NCBI GenBank assembly: GCA_039621445.1
Contig: CP154954.1
Coordinates: 2,232,001 to 2,296,000 of the forward strand
Direction of reading: 5' to 3'
DNA length: 64,000 nucleotides
DNA from: Euglena gracilis
Lineage: Eukaryota; Euglenida; Euglenophyceae; Euglenales
Position numbers and translations under genes: made by a program. Position 1 is the stretch's first letter; every line of letters begins with the position of its first letter. Shown piece by piece: positions 10,605 to 20,181 of the stretch. The notes under the pieces are model-generated. The model was not told the origin of the DNA and ran no database searches. It saw only the letters and a program-made list of their open reading frames with translations.

Positions 10605-10629
10605 ATCATACCCTGTAGCGCCGTCTAAG
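10605..10629 (-). repeat. Right terminal inverted repeat
   Basis: This is the reverse complement of 5109-5133 and is followed by ACTTT at 10630-10634. Confidence 0.92.
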
Positions 10630-10978
10630 ACTTTGCCAACAGACACACCGCCGTCTAGGACGCTTTATTCAACCTCTTGCCCACAAACGGCCAAAGTGTT
10701 CAGCGCGAGGTTCCGGTACCCAATCAGCCACATACCTCTCTACGGCCCGCCGACCTGCTGCTGGCCACATGGCAGGATGGCAAGCCTACAGCAGTGGACA
10801 TCACCGTTGCGCACAGGTGGCAAGCAGCGGAGAGGAGTGCCTCCAGGGAGCGTTGGAGAACCTTCCTGAAACGACGTGAGCAAGCTAAGCACACCAAGTA
10901 CGACATCCCGTGTCGGAACGGTGGGTGGTCGTTCGCGACGCTGGCCATGGGCACGTGGGGAGGCCTGGACCCTCCCAT
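10630..10978 (+). pseudogene. E1 retrotransposon, restriction-like endonuclease end
   Basis: The DNA aligns with E5 at about 42578-42935. Readable peptides include QREVPVPNQPHTSL, the RLE stretch PADLLLATWQDGKPTAVDIT (D-x14-D) and WRTFLKRREQAKHTKYDIPC. Homology fades after GTWGGLDP, so the terminal helix is missing or replaced. It resumes after the ACTTT that bounds the 5.5-kb element, in the orientation expected for one continuous retrotransposon before the insertion. Confidence 0.85.
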
Positions 10979-11091
10979 CCTGATCCACCAACCCTCAATT
11001 AAACGATAGTCAGCCGAGCCGGGGGCTGCAATCAGGTGGGCCTCGTCTTTTCTTGCGTTTAAAAAACACACAAAGCATTTTTCGCAGACCT

Positions 11092-11400
11092 GCTTGTGCC
11101 ACCTGTGGCCCAAAACTGGCCACCAGTCGTTGCCCAAAACTGGCCACCATGTGTGGCCCAAAACTGGTCACCATCTGTGGCACAAACCTGGCCACCATAT
11201 GTGGCACAAAACTGGCCACCATCTGTGGCACAAAACTGGCCACCGCATTTGGCCCAAAACTGACCAGCATCTGTGGCCCAAAACTGGCCACACATTGGGC
11301 CTGAAACTGGCCCCTACATCTGGCCCAAAACTGGCCACCATCTGTGGCACAAATTTGGCCACCACCCGTGGCCCAAAATTGACCACTGCCTGTGACACAA
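11092..11400 (-). repeat. CCAAAACTGGCCACC minisatellite, copy 1
   Basis: Units of about 24 bp (AAAACTGGCCACCATCTGTGG with variants) repeat about a dozen times. The reverse complement (GGCCAGTTTTGGGCCACAGG) is the unit seen at 43950-44165 and 50820-51495. The open frames here in several registers come from the 24-bp period and are not genes. Confidence 0.85.
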
Positions 11401-11542
11401 AATTGTTCAGCACTGTTTTTTTTTGGACAAGGACATTTGTTGAACAGCAGAAAAAGAAGGCAACAAACAAAAACAAGTCTCATACCAATTGAAGCGTGCT
11501 GACTTAATAAACATTCTCCAGGTAACATGACTTCAGGTGATA

Positions 11543-11938
11543 CCATGCCCCCCCCTTTACTGTCCCCCCCCCCCTCACTGTTCCCACTGGGGGGACGGGA
11601 ACAGTACAGTGTCATAGCACTTTTTGTAAAGGATTCTTTGAACACAAGGCAAAAAAGGAGATTTTTGGTTGGTTTTAGGTGCTTTCCATCCGACCAAAAT
11701 CCAACCTAATGCCAAAATGGATGTTGTGGAGGTGCAATTTTCAAGCATGTAAACCAAAAAAGCTTCATTTTGCCATTTTAGGTGGCCTTTTGGGTCTAAC
11801 TTGGTTGGTTGGTTCATGGCCCATGGGAACAGTAAGGGGGGGGAGCTCGTCCCCCCCCTTGCTGTTCCCCCCCCCCTTACTGTTCCCATGGACCCAAAAG
11901 GGGGCCACGGGATGGGAACAGTAAGGGGGGGGGCATGG
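11543..11938. mobile_element. Poly-C/poly-G terminated TA element (TTACTGTTCCC type)
   Basis: The left end is CCATGCCCCCCCC then TTTACTGTCC. The right end is GGGAACAGTAA, a G-run and CATGG. TA flanks both (11541-11542, 11939-11940). A second C-run plus CACTGTTCCC near 11575, and G-run/C-run copies at 11834-11885, show the core repeated internally, as in the other members. The outermost CCATGC word is shared with element B at 4406. Confidence 0.85.
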
Positions 11939-12120
11939 TAAATATACTGGTCGTTGAAGTCCTTCAGCAGCACACCACAGCAGACACCAACCTTGACTTC
12001 AACTCAAAATTGTCCACTTAAAACCAGAAATCCAATCTTGTCCTTTCATGTTACTTCTCGTACATATACCGTCCGTCCAGTCGGTGGCCACCTGTCATTC
12101 CTGTCATTCCTGTCCATCCT

Positions 12121-13596
12121 ATCGGACGTTGCTACGGCTGACCGTGCCCTGACCGGACTTCACCACGGCCTAGGTCAACTGGGCTGCTCTTTGAACTTCG
12201 CCAAGACCACGCCCTGGGCCCTGGGACACGGCACATGCCTTCCCTCCCCGAGGATTCCGTACTGCGGCGGGCATCCGTCATCCCAACCATATATACACCA
12301 GATTCCGGCGTCTCGGTCCTGGGTGTCCCAATTCACCACCCGGCTTCCCGTGGCTTTGTTCGTCAGCAGTTAGACAGCTGCATCTCCAAGAATGAACAGG
12401 CCTGCACCTTGCTGGGCTCTGTACGCGACCCGCAAGTACAGCTGTCCTTGCTTCTTTTCTGCCTCGACGCTTGCAAGTTCAGCTCACTGCTTCGCAGCGC
12501 TCACTGCGTGCCGTTCACTGACCTCCTGTCCCGTGCGGACAGCTGTCTCCGGTCCACCTTCCAACAGATCCTGGATTGCTCGGTATCATACACACAATGG
12601 GCCCAGGCTTCCCTTCCCCTACGCCAGGGCGGATTCGGCATACGGTTATCCATCGACAGCGTGCTACCTGCCCGTCCGAGTGCCCTGTTGTCATGGATTA
12701 CCTGTGCACCATCCTCCTTGGGTTTGGGCAACATCTCACGGGCCCCGATTGATGGACTGCCCGAATTTCTGTCCGGTCTACAGATACGACTGGGTGACGC
12801 CTTTGAACCAGTGCGGAAATGGATCGGGGAGAGTTCCTTAAGTCCCGAGGACACTTCCCACCATGACCAAGCTTGGTGGAGTGAACAGCTCCGCCAGGCC
12901 GCACGTCCGGCATTCCTGTCTGCCCTAAATGACCGGGACCGTGTCCGCTTTGAGCATCAAAGTAATTCTATCTGCTCAAGCTGGATCGGTGCCCGCCCAT
13001 CCAAGGCTGCAGGGTTTGCCGTCGACGGCGCGTCTTTCCGCCTCATGATGAAGACTGCCTATCATCCCCCTCAGCCTGGCCGGTTCCCCCGGCCCCCTCG
13101 GCTGCGGGTCGTTGATCCTTTTGGGGACCACGCTCTGTGCTGCCACAAGAATAAATTGTGGGAACGCCACCACAGAGTACAGCACTTCCTTTGGTCCCAG
13201 CTACAGGCACGGGGTACTCCGCACGCCTTGGAAATCTCGGTGGCCGCCGATCAAAAGAGGGGCGCGGACATCTTCCTTCCCCATTGGTCCGGCGCTGCGT
13301 CCTGGGCCATCGATGTGGGCATCAACCACCCCTCTCCGCCCAGTGCCAGTTGGAGCCTCCCCGCCTCGTGGGAATTACTTCGCAGCAGAGCACTTAGGAA
13401 GACTACCAAATACGGAGGCCGCTGCCAAACCCGAGGTGCGCGATTCTCCCCCATGATCCTTAGTGTATGGGGTTCCTTCGGGGGAGAGAGCCAACGTGTA
13501 CCGGGGGTAGCCAAAAGTCGTCTGGCATTAAAGGCCGACCGGCTTTTACCCGTGCGGTTTTATGTTGCCCCCTTGCCCTCCACCCGTCGGGCTTAA
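12121..13596 (+). pseudogene. E2 retrotransposon: RT thumb to restriction-like endonuclease (5'-truncated)
   Basis: This is the C-terminal half of an RLE-type non-LTR Pol protein. Readable parts are LGCSLNFAKTTPWALG (after RT motif C), then in the next frame VLGVPIHHP and LLLFCLDACKFSSLLRSA (thumb). These are followed by DPFGDHALCCHKNKLWERHH and GADIFLPHWSGAASWAIDVG (D-x14-D). A frameshift near 12232 separates the first piece from the 453-codon frame at 12235-13596. The RT catalytic core is absent at the 5' end. The first CxxC of the zinc motif is not present (the position reads PRLR). Two near-identical partial copies exist at 24144-24814 and 51696-52541. Confidence 0.85.
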
Positions 13597-13784
13597 TCCC
13601 GCCCCCCTCCCCGGAGGGGTACGACCGGTTTTATTCCGACCCTGCTATACTCCGCACCCAGCCCTTGCGGTAAAAAAGTGAATCAGTGAAAGTGAGTCGA
13701 GGCACGCAAGTGCTCACCGTTCACCGAGGCCGTGGGCCGGGCTTTACCGACGCCTCTCGCGGTCTCCCCCGCCAGGCGACTAAA
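13597..13784. other. Sequence after the E2 reading frame
   Basis: It has GC-rich pyrimidine stretches and TGCGGTAAAAAAGTGAATCAGTG but no gene. It is shared with the copy at 52542-52730. It may be the E2 3' UTR. The 52-bp terminal motif of the E5/E6 group does not occur here. Confidence 0.4.
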
Positions 13785-14160
13785 ATTTTCGACTCACGGG
13801 GGCTGAAGATCAAGATTTTCGGACCCGGGGGGGGGGGGCTGAAAATCAAAATTTTCAGTCCCACAGGGGGGGGGCTGAAAATTGAGATTTTAACTCTCAC
13901 GGGGGGGCTCAAAAAATTTTGAGTCTCGGGGGGGGGGCTGAAAATTAAAATTGTCAGTCTCACGGGGGGGGGGGGGAAAATTGAAAATTTCAATCCCACG
14001 GGGGGGGGGAAAATTTAAATTATCAGTGTCACGGGGGGGGGGGGGGGCAGAAAATTAAATTCTTCAGTCTCACAGGGGGGGGGCAGAAAATTGAAATTTT
14101 CAGTCTCAAAAAAAAATGAAAAAATAAAAGCACGGGGGGGGGAGGGCTGAAAATTACCTG
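13785..14160. repeat. Self-complementary CTGAAAATT..AATTTTCAG G-tract minisatellite
   Basis: About eight units of some 40-45 bp, each with a G-run of 7-15, then CTGAAAATTnAAATTTTCAG and TCYCACG. The core of each unit is itself a palindrome. The duplicate at about 52730-53105 differs mainly in G-run lengths. Confidence 0.85.
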
Positions 14161-14520
14161 TGGGACAAAAAAAGGCACCGCTGGCACCAAACCGATTCCA
14201 AGAAGTGGCACAAAACTGGCCAAAATATGTGGCCCCAAAACTGGCCCCTGATGCAGCACCAAACTGGCCCCAAAATGTGGCCCCCTCAGATGTGGTACCA
14301 AACTGGTGCAAAAATGTGGCTCAAAAACTAGCCCCAAGATGTGGCACGAAACTGGCCAAAGATGTGGTTCCAAACTGGCCCCAAAACTGACCACAAGATG
14401 TGAATGTGAATCAAAAAAACTGTAAAGCAAATCACCAGATCACCATTACTGCAAACAAAATGGACAGACAAACAAAAACCTTCGAGTTTCAAGGCACAGC
14501 AACAGGAATCAGAAAACATA
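14161..14520 (-). repeat. CCAGTTTTGGGCCACA minisatellite with flanking repeat, copy 2
   Basis: AAACTGGCC units fill about 14205-14395. The adjoining part (about 14400-14510, with CAAAATGGACAGACAAA, AACCTTCGAG and GGCACAGCAACAG) is the reverse complement of sequence at 43840-43890 and related to 50690-50800. The minisatellite and its flank therefore form one dispersed repeat family. It is duplicated at about 53105-53465. Confidence 0.75.
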
Positions 14521-14674
14521 AACGACGGCCATTCCCAAGAAAAGGGAGCAGCCCGTTCTCCACTTCACCGCTCTTCTCTCTGCACATCGCACATCGCATG
14601 CATCTATTTGGGGCAGTTTTGGGCGACTTTGGCCCAAATGGGCCGCCGGTCAAAAATGGTAGATTCCACACTTA

Positions 14675-14830
14675 CCCCCCCCCCCCTTATTGTCCCACCG
14701 ACCTCCCCCCGGGAGGCCCGACCGGACAAGATGGGGGGGACAATATGGGGGTACCAAAGGAATTTCATTGGCCGGACAAAAAAAACCCCCCCGTCGGCCG
14801 GGGCCGAGGGACAATATTGGGGGGGGGGGG
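14675..14830. mobile_element. Poly-C/poly-G terminated TA element (TTATTGTCCC type)
   Basis: TA (14673-14674), then a C-run with TTATTGTCCCACCGACC at the left, and GGGACAATATT, a G-run and TA (14831-14832) at the right. The interior is homologous to the 972 and 4463 copies (ACCAAAGGAATTTCATTGG, CGTCGGCCGGGGCC). It is part of the 3-kb duplicated block, with its twin at 53622-53776. Confidence 0.8.
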
Positions 14831-15074
14831 TATGAAGCCATGTTACCCATCAGTTGAAAGCTCTTGTCAATGGCTTTCGACAGATGGCCACGGGATTCGG
14901 CCATTATGCACGCAGCTGAAAATTAGCGATCGTGCATTCCAAATTTGACCACTATGCCCAGCATAGCCAAGAAAAAAGCATTTTTTTGGGCAAAAATGGC
15001 CCAAAAAATGGCCAAAAATGGCCACTTTTTGGACCCGAAAAAGGGCCGTGTGCCGCCCGCCGGCCGCCCTCGGA

Positions 15075-15135
15075 CCCCCCTCCCCCTTTCCCCCCCCCCC
15101 CCCCCCCCCGCCCCCCCCCCCCCCCCCCCCCCCAC
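15075..15135. repeat. Poly-C tract
   Basis: About 60 bp is nearly pure C with a few T, G and A interruptions. The matching position in the duplicate (about 54015-54090) has more interruptions. Confidence 0.85.
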
Positions 15136-15445
15136 CGTTTCTCCTTTGGTCATACCCGGAGAGGGTGAAATTAGGATTAGTCGGTTAAGTCAAGTCAGTT
15201 GAAAGGGGACACTCTCAATTGGGCAGATGAAAAAAATGATAATGTTTTTTTATCAAATTGAATGAAATTTTATCAAATTTTCACAAGCGTCAAACATTGA
15301 ATAAGATCGGCACTTCGGCTCCCGTTTTTGGGCCGAAAGCCATCTGAGCACCGTCGGACGGCTGGCCGGCTGGCCGGAGGGGGGTCTTATTTAAATGGGG
15401 GGGGACCCCTGCGACGAGGAGTCAAACTTGAAATCCAACAAGAGA

Positions 15446-15497
15446 CGGTGGTGGGGCGAACCGAATCCACCGACCAGTGGCACAGCCTACTGGATTT
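15446..15497 (-). promoter_or_regulatory. 52-bp conserved 3'-terminal motif, copy 1
   Basis: It runs from AAATCCAGTAGGCTGTGCC to CGCCCCACCACCG on the minus strand. See the copy at 43421-43472 for its role. Confidence 0.8.
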
Positions 15498-15735
15498 GAG
15501 TGTTCAGGGGGGAGGGAGGCTATGTACAGATGGGGGAACCCCATGGATAGTCAGAGGGGTTAAGCAGAGGCTGAAGGGACTTTAGTGGCCGAGGTTCCGG
15601 GACGGGAAGGTGATGTGGACCCTTAATGTTGTGGGTCGTGGGGGCAGGGATGGGTTGGCCAAGGGCCAGGTCATAGTAGGTGGGTTTTCCTCGTCTTGTC
15701 GACGCGACGAGGAGTGGGGAGATTCGGATTTTCAC
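15446..15735 (-). mobile_element. Isolated 3' tail of an E5-like retrotransposon
   Basis: On the minus strand this stretch follows the E5 3' UTR: GACTATCCATGGGGTT, CATCTGTACATAGC, CTGAACACTCAAATCCAG, then the 52-bp terminal motif at 15446-15497. No coding part is attached, so it is a heavily 5'-truncated copy, as expected from incomplete target-primed reverse transcription. A twin lies at about 54408-54685. Confidence 0.75.
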
Positions 15736-15742
15736 GGTGGGT

Positions 15743-15837
15743 GGGCCCGGGGCACGGTCTGGGTGAAGCTGTGCTACCCACCGTGATTCCGCATCACGGT
15801 GGGTAGCACAGCTTCACCCAAACCGTGCCCCGGGCCC
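15743..15837. repeat. 95-bp near-perfect hairpin
   Basis: GGGCCCGGGGCACGGT at the left pairs with ACCGTGCCCCGGGCCC at the right. The arms are 45 bp with a 5-nt spacer (TCCGC), and I see a single mismatch (T versus A near the middle). One arm (CACAGCTTCACCCA, CGTGCCCCGGGCCCAGGG) also occurs singly at about 1868-1903, together with the flank AAACGTCTCTTTTGGCCC. It lies directly beyond the duplicated block that ends at 15722. Confidence 0.85.
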
Positions 15838-16243
15838 AGGGAAACGTCTCTTTTGGCCCTCGCCACAAGAGGAACCCCCTTGTGACTCCCTGTGCCGCCA
15901 CAGGTCGCGGGTAGATTATACTGTGGGTGAAATGTACAAAGGAGCCGAGTGAACTTGTTGTGGAGGTCAGTGGTTAGCGGAAGATGAGCAAAGGTCACCT
16001 TCAATATATATTGGGCGGGGAGGGGGGCGTGTGTACCGCTTTTGCCACAGGGGCGTGTTTGTGTCGGGTTTTGGCTTTTGTTGTGTTTTGCTTCTCTGCG
16101 TGTGTATGTGATATGTGACCCATGGATTTGTCTTTGGCTCGGCGTGTGGCTCTGCTCAGCTCAGGGGATAACTACGGGTTAAAAACTTGGCAGGTGAGAG
16201 TTCAAGGTTGGTTATTTGGTTGAGAGTTTGTGCTCAAAGGCCT
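15838..16243. other. Sequence downstream of E3, no gene
   Basis: This lies 3' of E3 on the minus strand and may include its 3' UTR. The 52-bp terminal motif of the E5/E6 group is not present. Confidence 0.45.
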
Positions 16244-17399
16244 TCAGACAGAATAGGGTGAGTGGGCAGAAGACAGGGTGATCTCATCTTTGGAAGAATA
16301 CAAGCTCCAAACGAGCTGTCTGCTGATTTCTCTGATAAGTGTGAAGGACAGGCCTTGCCAAATGTCTGCTTCTGCGGCCCGCCGCTGCCACCCTTCCCGC
16401 TGCCCCAGAAGGGCCTTGAGGAGGGTGGCCATCAAGGAGCGCGCTTCTTGTCCCATGCCCCCATAGCAATCCATGACGAATGGCGTCAACCGCCAGCCCA
16501 GTCGTTGGCATGTTGCATCATATTTGGCATGCTTTTCGGCCTCCTGACGTGTTTGCCATTGTGAAAGGCTCTCTGCACTTCGCAGCGGATGACTTTGCGC
16601 AAGGGTGTGGCGGATTGTCACATCCACTGCAACGGGTCCATCACTGTCCAAGCGAGGAATGAAGATATCCCCAGGCTGGGAACGGTCATCAGCTCGTTGT
16701 TCTTTACGGGCTGTAAATCCTGCCTTCTGTGTTGTGGTTGTCAGAAAATCTTGTACCGCCCCGTGCCGCCGGGTGATGAAGTTTGATTTGCAGCAAACGA
16801 GGTGGTGTCCGAGAAAATCTGATTGTCCAAAGCATTTGGGACAGAGGTTGGGATCGGATTCCATTGGTGTGAGAGTCATTCCAAGGGACCAACGAAGTGT
16901 GCAGCGGAATTCAGCCGTGGGCAACAGGGTGCGGAGTCCTTGAGATGGTGTCAAAGCGGCCCATGCCATAGCGTGTGGTTGGCATTGGCTTGCAAAGCGT
17001 ACAGCATCAGGTCCATTCAATGTGTCCCGAAGTGTTTTCTGGCGGGCAAACATGGTCTGCTGATTCCACCAACGTTGTGAATTGTGTGGAGACTGTGCCT
17101 GAGGGATCAAATTTTTGTCAGTGGCCCATTGTGGCAGTGGGGCTATTTGACCAAGTTCATTGAGGGCTGCCCGTAAACAATCATCAGTGTCTTTGGGAAG
17201 GATGTCCAAGGCAGCGGGCAGGCCCAAGACAGAGGGAGCTCTTCGACAGAAGTCCACCACTTGAGACAATCTGGCTGGCACACGTTGAAATAGTGGATCC
17301 GAGATCCCCAGTCCACCGCATCTGATGGCCAGGGAAACTTGCAACCATTCTTCTGGAGTGCAAGGGGAGCCGACCATGCCACTGAATGTTTCCCGAATA
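16244..17399 (-). pseudogene. E3 retrotransposon: zinc motif and restriction-like endonuclease
   Basis: This is a continuous minus-strand frame from the insertion point at 17399 to the stop at 16244. In order: LAIRCGGLGI (connector), CQPHAMAWAALTPSQGL, CPKCFGQSDFLGHHLVCC (C-x2-C-x9-H-x2-C-C), RRHGAVQDFL, then QPGDIFIPRLDSDGPVAVDV (the RLE, D-x14-D), and a C-terminal stretch with LGWRLTPFVMDCYGGMG. It is closest by eye to E6 (DCYGGMG, HAMAWA). The frame is intact but cut off from its RT by the element at 17400-17641. Confidence 0.88.
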
Positions 17400-17641
17400 C
17401 CACCACCCCCCCCCCCTAATTGACCGTGGGACCTCTCCACGGGACCCCCCTTTTGGTCAATTAGGGGGGGGTGTCAATTAGGGGGGGGTACCGTCAATTA
17501 GGGGGGGGGTACCATCAATTAGGGGGTGCTTCAGCACGGAATCCCCCCGGGTAGTCAATTAGGGGGGGGGGTCGAAAAAAATTTTCCCGGGGCGATCGGT
17601 CAATTAGGGGGGGGGGGGTCAATTAGGGGGGGGGGTGGTGG
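17400..17641. mobile_element. Poly-C/poly-G terminated TA element (TAATTGACC type)
   Basis: The left end is CCACCA, 11 C and TAATTGACC. The right end is GGTCAATTA, 10 G and TGGTGG. TA flanks both (17398-17399, 17642-17643). GTCAATTAGGGG is repeated at least five times inside. Excising the element with one TA restores the E3 protein as ..TLSGI-IRETF... This is a second independent case in which a homologous gene shows the empty site. Confidence 0.9.
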
Positions 17642-17643
17642 TA

Positions 17644-18045
17644 ATTCCCGACAATGTCTTGCATGCCGCTGTTGCAGAGGTGATTTTGCAGGCGCGCAAG
17701 AGGTCATTCACTTTGCAAGCAGATAAACAAAAACGAAGCAAGGTGAATTGCACATGCGATTGAGGTAGGTGCTGAAGTACTGTGCAAGAACGTCGGATGT
17801 CTGCAATGCGCTTATTCCAAACTTCGTCACAGAAGCGGTCATCTTGGGGGTGGTGGACAGGGACCCCCAAAACTTTCAAACCAGAACCAGCAACAAAGGC
17901 GGTCAGTGGTATTTGATGTAAGGGGCTGTCGTGTGGCGTGCCAGGTCTGGGAAGGCAGACAATGGTTTCCACAATACAGCTTGCTGTGTTGGGCGTAGCA
18001 CGAATCCAGTCAAGGGCACACTTCTGGGCATCGTCTACGGATGGA
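17644..18045 (-). pseudogene. E3 retrotransposon: RT thumb
   Basis: The minus-strand frame reads VDDAQKCALDWIRA, then GSGLKVLGVPVHHPQDDRF and FTLLRFCLSACKVNDLLRA. These match E6 (GSGLKSLGVPVCHP, FTILRMCLDACKVNDLLRT). It starts abruptly after motif A, because about 150 codons including RT motifs B and C have been deleted. The join is near 18035-18050. Confidence 0.85.
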
Positions 18046-18757
18046 TTGCAGGATTTTTTCCCGTGACAAAGAGTTGAAGGCATTCCTGAAATCCACTTGA
18101 AGCAGCCCCCAGCGATTGTCTCTGTCTGAGTGCAAAGTGTCCACCATTTGTTGGATTCCCATTGCGATCAGTGGACAAGCATTCGGCACACCAACGCCAC
18201 ATTGTGGAGGACTCAGTTCTTTCAAAGCGTTTACCACTGTGGGATGACGCATGAGGCATTTGCCAACCAATCGGCGAAGGGTTTCACCTGCTGCGATTGG
18301 GCGAGTGTCTTCATCACACACCGTGTTCTCCACAAGGTTTCCAAAAGCATCCTCTTCCATTGCTGTTTGTTTGTACTGTTTTCGCAGAGGTGTCAACCTG
18401 GCTGAGGAAAGAATTGGGGCCATGCCGGGGTGAACACCGTTTGTAATTGCCCGACAGATGAAGGTATCCAGCACCTCGAGGAGGTCATCTCCACAAGCCC
18501 CTGGGTAGTCTCCAACCATGGCCTTGAGGTGGTCAGGTCTCAGGCCAGAAGGACCCGGTGCGGATTCCTTTGGGAACCCGAATATGGCTTTGCGCAAATT
18601 TTGCAATCGTTCTTTTGTGCTTTCTGGGTCCGAAGGAAAGGTGATCGTTTGGGAAGGGTCGGACACCGGGATGCGCGGTGGAGGCTCTGGTGGGTGAAGG
18701 TCACGCAGCCTTTGAATCACTTTTGGGTCATTGCTGTTCTGAACCCCCCTCAGAGGT
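18010..18757 (-). pseudogene. E3 retrotransposon: RT fingers and palm
   Basis: The minus-strand frame contains KESAPGPSGLRPDHLKAM, TRPIAAGETLRRLVGKCLM and LLQVDFRNAFNSLSREK (motif A with Asp). It then runs out of frame into the deletion. Motif B (GVQQGDP in E6) and motif C (YLDD) are missing, so this RT is dead. It is offset by one frame from the upstream N-terminal piece, near 18750. Confidence 0.88.
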
Positions 18758-20181
18758 GAGCTCTCGGCAGGCTTTTGAAATAGCCCCGTGGCCAACAAGG
18801 CTTTCAATGCGGGAAAGGAACCGTTCTTCGGTGGCCTTGGCAGCGAGTGCTGTTTTTTGCCTTGTCTGTCTGCCTTGTGGCTTTTGTGGGAGACTGGAGT
18901 CCAACCAAGAATCAAACACATGACGGGTGAGATACAGGCGAGCTCGTTCTGCAATTTTTCTCCCCACCATCGCCCAGTTCGATCGCCCGCCACGCTGCAA
19001 AGGACAGAGCACCGCTTTGGGGAAGGCCCACAAGGCGTGCAGGGTTTCCCAGCCAGGTTCCCTGTTGAAATGCCTCAACAATTGCAGGTAGGTTTGATTG
19101 ACATTCAGGAGGGCTCCACGCGGCAGGTATACAAGGGTGCCCCGATCATCAAAAGAAATTTCCTCAAAAGTGGGATGAAGGGATGGTGGGCATGGAGCAG
19201 AGAATGGCGTAACCCCGGCAATGTGATTTTGGCCAATGGGGGTTGGTGGGGGTCTGGCTGGGGCTGGTGACGATGCTACTGCGGTTGTTGCCACCGAGGT
19301 TGGTGGGGGTCCCGCGAGGGCTAGTGACGATGCTGCTGCGGTTGTTGCCACTAAGGATGAAGAGCTGGCACCCAAAGGGAGGTTGGAGAAGTTCAGGAAG
19401 GGCGTCGCCTGATTTGCTTGCATCCAAATGGCCCCAACATCTGACGGGGGGAAGGGTCCTGGTCCTTGTGTGCCAATTGGGTTCTCCATGATGACCGTGG
19501 AGCACATTGAGGGGAGGCCTTGTTGGCCAAAGAACAATGGACCCGGCAGATTTGGGAACCAAGATCCCCTTTCCAATGGTGGCACTGCGGGTGGTGGTGC
19601 GGATGGGGGGATGGAAATTTGTGATGCTGGCGCCATGTCAACGTCCTCACCCGACACCGAAGGGTGCTCTGCGGGCGGTGGTGCAGTAGGAGTGATTGAG
19701 GTTTGTGATGCTGGCGCCATGTCAATATCTTCACCCGGAACAGATGGTGGGGTTGTAGGAGCCCGGGGTTACTCTCAATGTCCCCACAGGTCAGTAAAGA
19801 CCGACCTCGGCCTGCCCCTCCCGATGCTGGTAGGGTAGGCTGTGTGCTGTCTTTCGCAGAAACGTAAGGCAGCAGCACTTTTATTTGTGTCGCCGACGTT
19901 GGGTGGTTTCTTCCGGTCAGCGGAGACGGAACCTGGGGGTTGTCCGGTTTATTTTGCTGAGGTGGGAAGGTTGCAGCCCAGTAGAATCCGGCAGAACTGG
20001 CTGGCTGGGGGGCCAATGTTGCAGACCAAAAAGTGGATGTGCTGTCTGGGTGGGGGGCCACTGTTGCAGTCCAAAATGTGGAGGAACATGGTTTGCCAGT
20101 TTGTCGGGGGCTTTTCAGGCTGAGAGCAAAAATGGTGTCAGGGGGGGGGGGCTTTGCAGGCCCATGGCCTTTGCAGGCCAC
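18728..20181 (-). pseudogene. E3 retrotransposon: N-terminal region with degenerate 2A
   Basis: Two minus-strand frames overlap here. The upstream one (19393-20181) carries GRGRSLLTCGDIESNPGL at about 19759-19812. This is a 2A-like peptide whose final, essential Pro is Leu. The downstream one (18728-19720) is Pro/Ala/Ser-rich with two direct repeats (DMAPASQISIPPSAPPP type). It then has a module shared with E6: EEISFDDRGTLVYLPRGAL, WETLHALWAFPKAVLCPL. A frameshift between the two separates the 2A from the rest. Confidence 0.75.

Larger units (their letters stand above)
5109..10629. mobile_element. 5.5-kb element with perfect 25-bp terminal inverted repeats
   Basis: Positions 5109-5133 (beginning CTTAGACGGCGCTACAGGGT) are the exact reverse complement of 10605-10629. 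The element is flanked by ACTTT at 5104-5108 and 10630-10634. Removing it and one ACTTT joins two parts of the E1 retrotransposon in the order seen in E5. If the repeats are taken one base longer, the duplication reads CTT, so 3 or 5 bp are both possible. Subterminal half-sites (GCGGTTCCCAA on the left, TTGGGAACCGC on the right) lead into four internal TTTGGGAACC-centred palindromes. No transposase is recognisable inside, so it may be non-autonomous, degraded or of an unfamiliar class. Confidence 0.9.

Noticed and set aside
17400-17641. CAATTAGGGG repeats as telomere-like sequence or a CRISPR array
   Set aside because: The repeats are irregular, flank-specific and lie inside a TA-bounded inverted element. 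There are no regular spacers, and the genome is eukaryotic in character.
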